Shown: piece after piece, positions 24,601 through 38,770 of the stretch
How positions within the stretch are numbered: the stretch's first letter is position 1
Layout: each line of letters starts with the position of its first letter
Source of the DNA: Desmodesmus armatus
Taxonomy: Eukaryota; Chlorophyta; Chlorophyceae; Sphaeropleales; Scenedesmaceae
NCBI GenBank assembly: GCA_007449985.2
Contig: VIIQ02000643.1
Span: 217,001-281,000, forward strand
Reading direction: 5' to 3'
DNA: 64,000 bases
Notes under the pieces: model-generated
What the model was told of the DNA's origin: nothing
Seen by the model: only the letters and a program-made list of their open reading frames with translations
Database searches by the model: none
Position numbers and translations under genes: made by a program

Positions 24601-27456
24601 AGCAGCATGCAGCACACACAGGCCGTGTGAAAAATGGATGCAATTCCTAGCTGCCAGTATTGGTTGGGGTACATGTGGAAGCCACATGAGCCACAGCCAT
24701 CAGCAAGGCAGCAAGGAATCTGTGAGACCACCTTGTGCAGTGCTGACCATGCAGTGTGTCATCAACCAATGCCATCATAAGTCACTCACTTGAATGAAGA
24801 TGAACGCACGACAAGAAGCAAGAAAATACCCAAATCAAGAACGAGCAGCAAAGTTGTACGCTGCACGCACGGCCGGACTTACATGCCATCCTCAGGGGCC
24901 TTCCAGAGCCTCACAACCTTGAAGCCGGCACCGGTTGCAACACTGCTGAGGTCCAGCGCAATGAGTGCTCCATTGTCGGAGTCAAGCATGATGTATGCAC
25001 CCTGCCAGGGCACCAGGCCATGAGCTTTCTCTCCCACACGCTTGACGCGGCCCAAAATAGGTGTGCCATCTCCCTCTGGCACTTGCTGTTGATGTGCCAC
25101 CCCAGGGTCGGCCTGCTGCTGCTCAAGCCTGAGGGACTCTTGGGCAAGCCACAGGGAGGGCTCCGCAATCATGCCGCTGGCAGAGACATTGACACGCGCA
25201 ATGTCGCTCTGCAAAAAGAGAGAAAAACAGCGCCGTGCTGATTTAGTTAATAACATGGTGCGTGTATGATGGGTGAAAACCTCAACATCATGCCAGCATG
25301 TGGTGCGGTGCAGTTAAGGAAGTGGCTGCATACGTTATTGAGCCTCCATGTGTTTCACCAGACAGAAAGCAGACTGCCGGCAGAGATATAACTATGTGAA
25401 GCCAGCAAGAGCACATGCAGCTACTCACCGACCCCAGGTTGTGCAGCACAACCAGGAAATTGTCCGGCTCCAAGGGTGCAAGTGTGTTGGGGTGGTCCTT
25501 CAGGTTGAAGAGGTCCATGCTGCGGATCTGTCAGGGGTACAAACGTGCAGCAACACACCAGTTGCAGCCGCGTGTTCACAGTAAGGAAACATGCTTGCCA
25601 GCCGACTGGACCACTGTACACTTTGCTGAGATTTGCCTGTGCAGGTGAGGTGCAACCTGTGCCGCAGTTCAACTGACAAGTTGGCATAGAGTTGCTGCGC
25701 CACGTTTGGCTTCATGCACTTACAGGTGTCATGTCTGGGAAGGACAGTTGCAGGACGCGTCCGTTGCCAGTGTCACACACAAACACATCATCTCCTGTCC
25801 GCACTACGTCATGAGTGAACCTTGACGGGATTGCAACACGACTGAGCTCCTGACCTGCATTGCCAGCAGACCGCGCATCCATGAGGATCAGAGACAGGGA
25901 CATTGCAGGACAAGTGTCACACTTGTGGCCGGGCCAGAAAAGACACAGCATTTTGTTGAGCCCGGTATACCCTGTCTCTTTCAGGGGGGTGGGGGTGAGC
26001 AAGGAGCGAATCCAGGTTGAAGGCAGCTCAGGGGAGGTAGCAATTAAGATCTGGCCTGCTTTGCAGCAAACATGTGCTGAAAAGGGGGAGAGGGGGAGCA
26101 AGGAGCACTTGCTTCAGAGCCCGCCCCGGGGGGGAGCAACTCCACCTGCGACACAAAGAAACAGGGTGTACAGTGTACCGGAAACGCCACCCAACGTCAC
26201 AGCGATCAAATGCCAACTGCCACAGCTGCTGTGCTAGGATCGCAGCCAGCTGTCAGCTGTCAGAATTTGCATGCTCGATGCCCGTGATGGACCTGCCTCA
26301 ACAACCAGCACGCCAGGCACACCTGTGACCATGTCAAGCTCCACAAGCCATTCCTTGGTGGTTGTGGGACGCCAGTTGTGGGGACGGATTGCGGTCCAAA
26401 CAGACCCAGGGGATGCACCAGCACCAGGGAACATGCCATAGTGGACTCCCTGCATATCAGGGGCAGGTGCAGGCAGTATCAAGAAGTAGCCACAGATAGC
26501 ATGCAGCCAGTGCAGCTGCTACAACACCCTGCTTGGGCTGGTAGGGTTGAAGTACACACATGACAACACCACAGCTTCTGTGTTGAACCAGGCTGGCCAC
26601 GCCCCCAGTCGGCCTCTGCGGAGGCTGCTGGTGCTGCTACATGACGGGAAAGCCACCCAGCGGTGAGGGTTCCATTCGTATGACCCCCCCCCCATTAAGG
26701 CTTGGCCACTTACCTCTCCTTCATGCAGCACTTGATACTCATGGATGTCTGGGAAGTACCACATCAAGCGCGTGTGTGTGGCCAGAAGCAGCCTGCAAGC
26801 ACATGAGCTGATGCTGTTGCAATGGGCTGGACACGGATCAACGGGATACGGCAGCCCCTACGATCTTGACATCTGCTGGGGCTCAGCTGAGTGCAACAAC
26901 GGACTGCAATCACGCTCAAGCAGCAGGAAACTTTGCGGTGTGTTCAGAGCAGTACATTCATCAGGTGGCTTCAGCTGACCTGAGACCCACAAAGGCAGCA
27001 GGTGCATAAGTTGCATGGACAGAACCCATTTACACACCTATTCCTTGGGAGCATCCCCAGCTGGTCACCAAGAGGGGCCTCCAGGCTTGCCACAGGCAGG
27101 GTGTGCATCTGTTGAGCTGACTGTGGGTCCACCTTACTGTGTTGAGCCCCCTGTTGCTGCTTGTGATTCAGATGTAGAGCCTCTGCAATGTTCCTTGGCT
27201 CTTCAGCAGCTGCATAGGTATGCGGTTGCTGTGCTGCCTGCACCAGCTGCTGTGGAACGGAAAGTGCTCTGAGGCGCATGTGCTCCAGCACGAGAGTGCC
27301 CATCACCGCCGCAGTGACTGCCAACAGCAGCACTCGCATGCCAGGTTTCCTCCATGTTGCTGAGCTTGTTTCACAGCGCTTCAAGCTGCCATCTGTCTTC
27401 CCATGTGCCCCAAAGCTGCTGGGGAACGGGGTTGGTTGGGCTGGGCCACGCCCCAT
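21655..27456 (-). CDS. Type II membrane protein: beta-propeller fused to aspartyl/asparaginyl beta-hydroxylase domain
   Basis: About 13 exons, roughly 900 residues. From the ATG at 27456 a basic cytosolic tail (about 39 aa) precedes one membrane segment (RVLLLAVTAAVMGTLVLEHM). A lumenal repeat region follows with NHL/propeller-like strands: THTRLMWYFPDIHEYQVLHE, SRFTHDVVRTGDDVFVCDTG then NGRVLQLSFP, LAPLEPDNFLVVLHNLGS, AHGLVPWQGAYIMLDSDNGA and KGLAIIDDIAYFGISPW. The C-terminus is a 2-oxoglutarate/Fe(II) cupin of the aspartyl/asparaginyl hydroxylase type. It has HVDSGGYAIRGHRLHVPI with the first metal His, then FELNNR spliced (donor 22452, acceptor about 22219) to AAHKVSNLSPVSRVHLVFDL with the distal His and the 2OG-binding Arg. 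About 150 Ser/Asp-rich residues follow to TAG at 21655. The expected role is hydroxylation of a secretory or Golgi client; the substrate is unknown. The intron at about 25.9-26.3 kb carries an inverted-repeat element. Confidence 0.85.
25947..26196 (+). mobile_element. Short inverted-repeat element, copy 4 (MITE-like), inside an intron
   Basis: About 250 bp with ends CAGCATTTTGTTGAGCCCGG.TATACCCTGTCTCTTT and GACACAAAGAAACAGGGTGT followed by GTACCGGAAACGCC. The same internal blocks as the 10.7-11.3 kb copies are in the same order (GAGCAAGGAGCG, GGCAGCTCAGGGG, GGTAGCAATTAAGATCTGGC, GAGCAACTCCACC). It lies between the exons ending about 26320 and starting about 25855 of the hydroxylase gene and has no long uninterrupted G tract. 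Confidence 0.7.
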
Positions 27457-30400
27457 GGGCTGTTGACGCCCGAGATGTCCCGAACGCTTAGCCAGAGTGT
27501 AATGCTGCCGAGTGGAAAGCAGTGATGCGTACAGCCCGTGCCTTCCCACTGCGAAATTTTGTACTATGCTTTTGGAAACAGCTCTTGTTGTGTTTGGTAA
27601 TGTTTTCAAGCTTTCGTATTCAGAACAAACAGCGAACCGAGGTAACTGCAGGGAACGTGTACACGCCTGTAGATAACATGCGTGCGCGCGAAGTTGTGGC
27701 TGCTGGTTTGTTGCACTTCTCTCCCCTTCAAACACTGATTAAAGCCTTCCATGCGGACTGTTGCTATTTCTGACCTGCCACTCAGTCCAGTTGGCAGCAA
27801 CCTGCTGGCTGCCCCTTAGCTCGTAGTCACCATACTGTCAGAATATCCCGCCTGTCCAGCAGCAACATCAAAGACGCTCGGATTGGGTCATTTTTTGGTG
27901 TAAGCTGTAGTTTAACACTCGAAGCCAGTCAACTCAGCTTTGGAACTGCACATGGATGGCATTATGCAGCGAGGATGCAGCCAGCCAGCCAAGGAGTGCA
28001 GCAGAAGGTTCCCCGCCATTGTGCGCAGCAGTAAGGATACGTTGTGTCCTGCTGCAATAGGCTTAGTTCTGGGTATACTGCGCACGTCTGTGCAGGTTTA
28101 GCAGCACCGACTGGGACATGGATAGTCGGCCATGACAGACTGCAATCAGCTGATGCTGCTGCCAGACCAGTTGAAGCTCTGGACAGCCCCGCGTAGCAAA
28201 GGCAGCACTTGCAATTGCAACTGCAATTGCATTGGGCTCACAGTGGCTTTCCTAGAGCAAAGGCTTTCTCGCATTTTACAGAGCTCGACCCCCGCAAATT
28301 CCATTCCACGATCACACGATCTTGTCCATCATCGACACTGCACCCATGGCAGGAGCACATGCCCACTGCATTCAGGACCACACACGAACTGTCGGCTGGC
28401 CCAAACGGACTGCCGGATGCACATGAGGTGGAGTATCATGAGATCTGACAAGAAACAGCGCCGCCACAAGACAACACCCAGCAGTTGCATTCAACCTACA
28501 AAGACTGTGGTCTATCAGACGTTCACCGCACCCAGAACTGGGTAATTGCCGTTGTTTCCACACAAGTCCCCTCCTCACCATCATTTGCCCCTGAACAATT
28601 GCCTTTTCATGCTTCCCAGCATTGTGCCCTCATGCCGGCATGCAATGAAGACCCAGGTTTCTGGGCAGAGCTCTTGGCAATGATCCTGAAACTGAAACTG
28701 ACAATTGCCACAGACAGAGCCTGGGGGCTTGCTGCGTTGGTAGCAATGCCACTGTTGACTGACCAGCAGTGTGCGGCCAGTCGCCCCATACATGTGTTGG
28801 CAGGTTATAAGAGGGTGGCCACACACACCGCATCAGGCGAACCCAACTGTCGTAGGCAGGAGGCGGGAGCCTCCCCAGTGATACATCCGTAACATCCCTT
28901 CCCAAGCAGGTGCGCCCCATATAGCGCCCCTATAGCTCAGCAGCAGAGCACCTTGAGCAACAACACTCAGCGGCTGAGCAGCTGGCTGGGCAGCCCTGCA
29001 AAGTGATGCACAGCCTCCATCTCCATCAAGAACATGTCAAAGTTTACCAAAGCAGCAAAGCTAGCGCAGTGGCACACATGGGAACAAAGGGTTGTCACAT
29101 ACTAGCTGCAGCATGCTCAGCCGTAACCGCAGAACCAACCATGCTGCGTATGTGAGCCATACACCACGGCTGATGACACTCAAGGCAAGCAGCCAAAGTC
29201 ATATACGCATCCAGTGAACGAAAGCTACAAGCCATGCACAAGACCGCCCGGCCCTTCCAAGCAGCAAACAACATCAGCAGCAAAAAGCAAGCGGGCTTGA
29301 TAAAAACAAACCTTTGCATCCAAGTGACTTCAGCCCAGCATGCTCATAACAGGACTACCAAACGAAACGTCCAGCCAAAGAAAAAGTCGCAGTCCCTCTG
29401 TCAACACATTTATCGAGGCCGGCAAATTGCTGGGGATGAGGCTCACAGCACACATCGGCATATACAAATTGAGCTGAAACAACACCGCTGCCGCCACACC
29501 AGTTGCGCCTGACAGGACCCTCCCATTTAGACAACAACCAGACACACAGGCCCCAACAGTATATGACCTGTGGCATGATCAAGTGATCATGAAAGCATAG
29601 ATTGCGATGTGATGCCGACAGGCATGCTACATCCTCTAGCAATAGCTTGTCCTAACACCCTCACATGCCAACCAAAGCATGTTTTGTAACTACAGCCCAG
29701 CCCTCAACGCTGTCGGCCTGCATGGAAGCAGCACCATCTCAAACAGTTGCTGGCGCAGTGGCATTACGGCATGATGCACGTGCACAACCATTCACTGCCC
29801 CAGCCCAGCCCAAGCAAAAAAGTGTCGGCAGGGTAAAGCACACATCCGTGCCAACCACATGGCGGAAACCTGTGCTGTGCATCTGATAGCATGCTGCGCA
29901 GCCAGGCAAAGTACCGCAAGCATGCAAGTGCAACAGCATGCCTTCCAAGCAACTGCCTGCGTGACCAGCACAGCACAGTTTCCTGAAAACAAACTACTAA
30001 AAACATGTCACTTCGGGTTGCTCGGTATCATCACTCACACCATGCGCCATACGAACACAATCACACATGATGCGGCCAGACGTTGCCGATTTGTTCTGCA
30101 AGGCAGTAACCTGCTGCTAACAGCTGCCAGGAGCGGAACCAGCACAGTGCAACAGCGGCGATGGTCATCAAGATAATAATGTAGCCACATCCATGGTGCT
30201 CAACCAGCAACAGCCATTGCATGCACACAGACACACACACTCAGCCCTCGTTGCGCCAGGTGCACCCCACGTGCCAACCCACCCAGTGAGTCCCAAAGTG
30301 CCGCACACAAAGCAACAAGTGAACTGCGCTGACATACTGAAGCGCTCAACAGGCACCCATGACAAGTGGACGTGCAAAAACATGTACAGCCCCCTTGAGT

Positions 30401-31225
30401 GAACACCAAACCAGCTAAGCACACACCGACTGCTACGTGCACGACCGTACACTTTCTGCACGCAGTCTGATGGTAATAGGGTACACACACGATGGCCCTG
30501 CCGTCGCAGTTTGGGCCCTGCTAACGCCCTCTTGTTCAAGGCTGGCAGTTGCAAACCTGGCACAGATGTGGCTCATCGCCTCACCGGGCCCCGCAAGTTC
30601 AGCAAAGCAGCCAATCAACAGCAAAGCTGCTGACAGACAATGCATACAGCAAGCCGTCTGTCACCAACAAAACCCACTTCTGCCTTCCACAAGGCAATGC
30701 TGCATCTTACTCCACCATCAACATGCTGAGAAGCATCCAGACACAAGTTGAGCACAATTCAGTCACAAGCAGCAGATCACAGCAGAAACACCGCCGTGCT
30801 GTCATCACTGCCTCAAGTATACTCTGTACGCCTCTCCCCGCTTGAAACCCCGCATCCAGCGTACGCACATTGCGCTTGCTGCTCCATTGAAAAGTATTGC
30901 ACGGCAGCTGGTCCCATTGCAATCGCATCAATGCCACCCACGTGCACGCATGCAAGGCACGGGGGGCCCTGCCAAGAAGCCACAGATGATGCTTGCATTC
31001 TGCATGGCCCCCACAAGTGTGCCAAGGGGTGAACACAATCGCATCTCTGAAGCCACACCTCTTGCCTGAACCCATGGGGAAATGCCATACACCTGAAGCC
31101 GGCCACCAGCCTGCAAGCACGCAGGACTACATGCACCACCAACAGTCCATGCCTGAACACCTGGCATTCACCAGCGGGTGGCTGTGAGCAGTCACTAGCT
31201 GAGCAACATGAAAGCTTGATATCAC
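27457..31225. other. Poorly coding, CA-skewed interval
   Basis: Contains the 5' flank of the hydroxylase gene and then about 3.5 kb in which the plus strand is strikingly rich in A and C and poor in T. Open frames on either strand show no domain and no consistent splicing. The skew fits a GT-rich transcribed strand on the minus side, such as long UTRs or introns, but I cannot assign it to a gene. Confidence 0.4.
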
Positions 31226-32999
<1,774 letters not shown>

Positions 33000-33005
33000 G
33001 CACCA

Positions 33006-36000
33006 CTAGTACCCCTGTGGCAGAGTATAGAACCCTTGCTGAAGCTGTGGCACATCGCAACCTTGTGCCCCCATGGCGTTGAGGTCAACAAGCATCCCCA
33101 GCTGCCCACCAGCTGAGGCTAGGCCGGGCCCTGACACAGACGTCAGGTACTCTTGGCGACCTCCCGAAAGCTGCAGGTACTGCATACCAGCCTGCTGACT
33201 GCCCCAACTCAGCCCTGTGGACGCTTGCATCATAACATAGTCAGCCGCACCGGGTTGCTGTTGCAGCTGCAGGCCTGGCACGCCAAGGTCATACGCAACA
33301 GAGCTACCGGTAATGCCATACAGCCCCATGCTGCCCACCATCACGCCACCCGCTCCCCCCATGCTGGAGTTCATGGAGTACATCTGTGGCTGCTGCTGCT
33401 GTTGCTCCTGAGCGTTCTGCACCTCCTGTACCAGCCCAACATTGCCAGAGGCTTGGTAGTTTGTGTGTCCTGACAGGAGCATGCTGGTGCCCTGCGCAGC
33501 AGCATAAGAGGCGTCCACCTGCTGCAGGATGCCTTGCTGTAACTGCTGCACAGCCGGCAGCAACTGCTGGTGCGGCTGATGCTGACCCACAGCCTGCGCA
33601 TGTTGCTGCATAGCGTAGCCCATCGCAGTGCTGTCATACATGGAAGGGAGGCTGGGCGTCCCTTGGTCTGCACCGACTGCAGCCACAAGCTGCTGCTGAG
33701 CTTGCAGCTGCTGCAGCTGCTGTGCAGCCATGGCGCTGTAAGCGCCTGCTGGCAGGGCCCCTTGATAGCCTTGCTGCTCAGTTTGGAGCACATACTGCAG
33801 CGGCTGGGACCCTGACTGGTCAACGACGAGCACCTGTGGCTGCGCCTGCTGCAGCAGCTGCCGCGCTGGCGGCTGGATGGTTGTGATCTGCACGAGGGTA
33901 CCATCTGGCAGTGTCTGGTACGTCACATTGTGGGGCTGAGCCGCCTGCTGCACAAACACAACCTGGGTCGCCTGCACTGGTTGCTCTTGCACCAGCTGGT
34001 GCTGCTGCTCCACCGCTGGCGGCGGCGGCGGAGGCTGCAGGGGCTGCTGCAGTTGACGCTGCTTCTGCTGCGCCTGAGCTGTCAGGAGGCCCGCACTGCT
34101 GGTGTTGACCCCACCCCCTGATGAAGTGGGCCCGTGAGGTGGCTGGTATCCAGAGACTGAGCCTGCAGCCACAACACGGCCATTGAAAAAGTGAACCTGA
34201 GGAGGGGCCCTGGAGGTGAAGATATCAGCATGTATGTGCAGACAGCAGGATAACACAGGACAGAGTGTGCTGCCTGTGATTAGTTGGACACCGCCGGCAG
34301 ATGCTGTTACCGCTCGGCTGGGGGCAAAACCTCCGGCAGATGCTGTTACTGCTCGGCTGGGGGCAAAACCTCCGGCAGATGCTGTCACCGCTCGGCTGGG
34401 GGCGAAACCTTACCTGCAAAGCTGCCGGATGTCTTGGTGAGGTTTGGCAGCACCAGAAACCCTTCCTCTGCGTCGTAGCTCCTTCTGGCACCTGTTCCAT
34501 CCAGTACGGGCAGGAAGGCACTGCCTGCACTGACAGGCAGCGGCTTCATGCCTGGGAGCTGCTGCATTTGCTGTGGCTTCAGGCTGCTGGTGCTGCTGCT
34601 GCTCTTGCCGCCAGGCAGACTGAGAGCACCCCGCAAGCCACCGTCAACCGAGGGGTGCAGCTGGTGCGTTTGCACATGCGGCTGTGGCTCGTCTTGTCTG
34701 GGGGCACCCTGCAAGGGCAGCTGCATCGGCTGCAGCGGCTTCATGCCTGGCTGATAATTGGGCACCGGACCCCCTGCAGCACCCGCGCCATGGCCACTGA
34801 CTGGGCGGGGCTTCTGCTGTGTCAGTTGGTCCGGATGACTTGCCAACTTAGCACCTGTTGTGCAGGTGGCAAGGGCACCTGTTGTGCCTGTTGCGTCTGC
34901 AGGGCTCAGAGCACCAAAGCTGCAGCTGCCAGAGCCCTGCCAGCTCTTGCTGCCCAGTGGCACCATGCCGCGGTTGATGTGGCTGTAGGACAGTGACTCA
35001 GACATGCCGGACGTCATGCTGGGGGTGGTCTGAGTGGAGCTGGCAAAACCTGAGCTATCCACGCTACCCACCCTGCAACTGCCAAGGTCTGCAAGCAGCA
35101 AGACAAACACATGCAGGGTTGGACACCACATAGCAGGGATCCCTGTCAGGTAAAATCACCAGCAGCTCAACAGGCCATGAACAGGTTCACTGATGATGTG
35201 GACGGCACGGCAACAAAAGTTCCCCAGCCTGCACGCTCACTGCCCCAACGCCTACCTGAGATTCGTGAGGCGTGCATGCTTGATCCCAGACCGACGGTTG
35301 CATTTGCAGTGCTGGCAGTTGAAACCTCTGCAACAGGCTCAGGGCCAGCTGCACGTGGACTGCCCAATGCAGCCCGGGCCGCTATCTCCGCTGTTGACAC
35401 TGCTGACTCAAAAGGAGACGGAGACAGAGGCTGCCCAAAGCTTGAGCCCCCCTCCAATCCCGCCGCAGCGCTGCCAGCATGGCTTGCCACGGCAGGCTTC
35501 TTAAGGCCACGCAAGTTCATGAAACCCATGGCCCCTCGACTGCTGCTGCTTGATGGGGAGGAACCTGTGCTGGTTGGATTCTCATCCTCAGGTGCCTTGC
35601 CAGGCAGCTGCTGCTCCTGCTGCTTCATTCCCTGCGCCTGTGGGACTGCTGCCGCTGCTGCGCTGCTGTCAAGCTGCCGCCCCGGGACTAGCCCCTCCAA
35701 ACTCTGCGGCTGCTCCTGCCGTGGTGCGCTGCCGGCTGCACCACCAAGCTGCTGTGCGGGATGTGGTTTTTGCCCCTGCAAATCATGTGCACGGCCACTG
35801 CCGCGCTGCTGTGCAGTCTGTGCACCTGCATCAGCCCCTCCCTGCTGCTTGTTGCCAAGTGCCTTGCCCTTGCGCGAACCAGGTGCGCTGCCACTGCTGC
35901 TGCGCGGAACAGCCGGATATGCGCCTTCCATGCTGCTACCACCCTGCCAGCCTGCACCCTGCCAGCTCGGCACAAACCCAGCGGAGAACCCAAACCCTGG

Positions 36001-38168
36001 CATGCCAGGTGGCACCAAGGGCTGCATGCCGGGGGGCACAAAGGGGCCCCTGGCAGAGCCAAAGCCCCCAGCACCACCCATGGGCATCTGCAGGAACGGC
36101 AGGGTGGGCCAAGGGTATGGTACCATGCCAGGCAGTGCCCCCGGCGCGCCCGGCAGGAAGGGCCGAGGTACAGGCCCGTAACCTGGCCCTGGGTAAGGAG
36201 GGTACACACCTGTTCCAAGGTGGGGCGGGGGTGGCGGTGGTGGCTGCATGCCGGGCGGCTGGGACATGCCATAGGGCGATGCGCACAGAGGCTGCATCCC
36301 AGGGGACCAGGGTGGTAGGGAGGCACCCCAAAGCCAGCATGCAGGTGTGCAGCCGTAGGGCCACCACCTTGGTATGGGCTGTGAAAGGGGCTCTGGTGTG
36401 GGCTCTGGTAAGGGCTGGGCCCAGCAGTGCTGGCTCCAGTCAGCTGCTCGCTGGAGAACACGTCCTGCAGCGCCTGACACTGCGACAGCAGCCCAAGGCG
36501 GCGCAGCTGCGGCATCACACGGGTGAATGGCGCCGTGCTGGACGAGGCACTGTGCACCACCCGCGCAAACATGCCAGACACCAGCTGACGCACCAGGGCC
36601 GACGTGGGGCTCAGGGGCTCCTCGGCTGCCTCCGCCTGCTGCTGCGCCCCAGCTGGGGCTGGCAGCGGCAGTGCATCGGGCACCTGGTGAGCTGCCAGCA
36701 CGCGCCTGAAGATGCTGCGGACCAAGCCCTGCACCAGCGCCTTTGTGGGGCTGAGAGGCTCTGCATCATCTACCTCTGATACATCATCATCTTCCCCTTC
36801 GCCTGCGCCTGGCAAACCCCCAGCGACTGCGGCAGCTGCGGCAGCCGCGAGGGACGCTTGCACTGCAGCGCCGCCTGTGCCCCCTGTCGCCGCATCTGCT
36901 GCTGGGTCGTCAAAGGACATGAAGAGAGACCCCACCACTGCGACATCTTTGAGCACAGATGCAACATGGTACTGCTTCAGCACCTTGCGCTGCAGCAGCA
37001 GGTGCTGCAGCAACAGCCCAAGTGGCAGCGGCTGCCACTCGATCCACGCCAGAGCAGCATGTTCTGCGCATGCACTGGACAGCTGTGTGATGCAGTGCAC
37101 CACACGCTGCACGTGCCCTGGCTGTGCATCGTGCAGGTGCGTGGAGAATGCACCCACCAACTGCTTGATCTGTGGGATGCAGACACACATGCACCACCCA
37201 TGGCACTGCTGCAGCACTGTGACTGCCCAGGCGATGTTGGAGATCGTCTGGGAGGCTGCCAAAGGCAGCATCCTGCACAGCTGCTGAAGCAGCTGGTGCA
37301 CCTGCGCTGCTGAAAGCAGCGGTCGTACGCTGGGTGTTGCCAGCCGCTGCTGCTGCAGGTGGTCCTCCTGCTGTACCTGCTGTGCAGCCCCATCCTGCTG
37401 GACCTGGTCCCCACCATCCCTTGGCTGCTGATGTGGCGGCTCTGCAGCAGCACCAAACCCTGCTGCAGCCGCTGCTGCTGTTGTGGACACTGACACTGCC
37501 TCCTGCCCCACAGTGCCTGTGCTGCTGGCGGTGCTGCTGCTTAGCTTGCTGGCAGCCCCCGCATCACCAGGATGCTGTGGTGGGCTGGCAGCTGGCGTAT
37601 TTGCCAGCTCTGAAACTGCGGAACTGGCACCCTGTCTACTGCTGCCTGCTGCAGAAAGGCCCTGTTGCTGCCTGAGCCCAAGCCCATGGTCCTTAGTGAG
37701 CTGCGCCACGCCCCACAGCACGTTGGCAATGTCCTGGGGCACTGCCACTGACAGCTGCTGACAGAAGCCGCTCAACAGCATGTTGAGCAGCTCTGTGTCA
37801 AGGTCCGCCTGCAGCTTGGCCAATGCCCAGGTGATGTTGGCCAACCCCCGTGCGCAGTGTCCCAGGCAGTGCTGGGCCTTGAGGGTGCCCATAAGCTGCT
37901 GCAAGAGCTGGTTGCACGACTGCTGGCTGTGCACCACGAACGTTGAGAGGGGCTGTGCGCTGCTGCTGGGCTGCACCTGGTTGGGGCCCTTCTTGGTGAT
38001 GTTGGCCAGCTTTGTGAGGATCGCTGCAATGTGTATGGGGTTCAGGACCCCTGCGTGCACAGCGGCTAGCTGTGCCAGGCGCTCAGGAGAGGTGGCATTC
38101 TTGACTGCTGCTGTCAGCTGCCGGTCGTTCATGATGCTGCACACGCCCTGGCTGTCCTGCATCTCCAT
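33006..38168 (-). CDS. Octotricopeptide-repeat-like protein with long Gln/Pro-rich C-terminal region (apparent frameshift)
   Basis: The N-terminal ~450 residues contain helical repeats of the OPR type found in chlorophyte organelle RNA-processing factors, with LQADLDTELLNMLLSGF, VPQDIANVLWGVAQLTKDHG, LAASQTISNIAWAVTVLQQC and HVQRVVHCITQLSSACAEHA; the expected role is gene-specific RNA maturation or translation in chloroplast or mitochondrion. At about 36300 the good frame jumps: up to VPPYHPGP it is one frame, and from GMQPLCASPYGMSQPPGMQ onward it is another. One extra C in the CCCC run would restore continuity. The remainder is low-complexity Pro/Gly, Ser and Gln-rich, with introns at about 35257-35085 and 34405-34213, ending LQQGFYTLPQGY at 33006. 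The first ATG in frame is 38168, but a CTGCAG acceptor just upstream (about 38183) suggests an unlocated 5' exon carrying the transit peptide. Confidence 0.72.
34290..34408. repeat. 39-bp minisatellite, three copies, in an intron of the OPR-like gene
   Basis: Three adjacent copies of a 39-bp unit (CCGGCAGATGCTGTTACCGC followed by TCGGCTGGGGGCAAAACCT) with one or two substitutions each. It lies between donor GTAAGG at about 34411 and the exon beginning GGCCCCTCCTCAGG at about 34213. Confidence 0.8.
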
Positions 38169-38499
38169 GGCAGTTTGGTGCTGCAGTAGCCCCCCCAACA
38201 ATCTGGCCACAAGCCGAAGATACCCTTTCAGCTGGCACTTGAAAGAACGTGCTGCTGTGTTGCGTCAACGAAGCGGTCCGCCCTTTGAAGTAATAGGGAC
38301 CTGCCGGACTACATTGAAGATCACTACTGTTGCTGCTCGCCAGATCATGTGTTGACGACAATTTCGGGAGCTGAAACAATTTACAGTACGTATATACAAC
38401 CACACGTGCACACCGAACCGAGGGCTGGGCCAACATCGCGCAATCTGCAAAAACAACACACCAGATGAACCCCAGACAGCATGGCACATGTGCCAAACG

Positions 38500-38770
38500 A
38501 CAGCGTTCTCTTGAAGCTGGTACACCCTACTTTGCGTGATGGGTGGAGTTGCTCCATCTGGGGGGATGGGGCTGGTTGCAAGTGCTGCTCCCCCCCCCCC
38601 CTTTCAGCCCTTTCTCCTGCAGAGCAGACCAGATCTCAGTTGCTACCTGCCCACCACCACCACCACCGCCGCCGCCTCCGTCGCCGAGCTGCCCTCAGAC
38701 ATGTTGCCCCCACCCCACCCCCCCACCCAATAACAGAACAGGGTGTGTCGCTTCTTGGGTAGCCATTGCC
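38500..38770 (-). mobile_element. Short inverted-repeat element, copy 5 (MITE-like)
   Basis: Ends GCGTTCTCTTGAAGCTGGTA then CACCCT, and GAACAGGGTGTGTCGCTTCT then TGGGTAGCC. The interior is the reverse complement of the 10.7 kb copies: GGAGTTGCTCC, a C run, CTGCAG..CAGACCAGATCTCAGTTG, then GAGCTGCCCTC. It sits upstream of the OPR-like gene, in the spacer below the KCS gene. Confidence 0.65.

Noticed and set aside
28926..28990. tRNA-like start (CCCCTATAGCTCAGCAGCAG AGC)
   Set aside because: It has a D-arm-like block, but no matching acceptor stem, no anticodon arm of the right spacing and no T-loop GTTCRAATC block follow.
36285..36320. Programmed ribosomal frameshift in the OPR-like gene
   Set aside because: There is no canonical slippery heptamer with a following structure visible; a one-base indel in a C run is the simpler reading.
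35111..36779. Plus-strand open frames of 356 and 409 codons opposite the OPR-like gene
   Set aside because: They lie antisense to the Pro/Gln/Ala-rich coding sequence, which naturally gives long shadow frames; no domain or splice pattern supports them.
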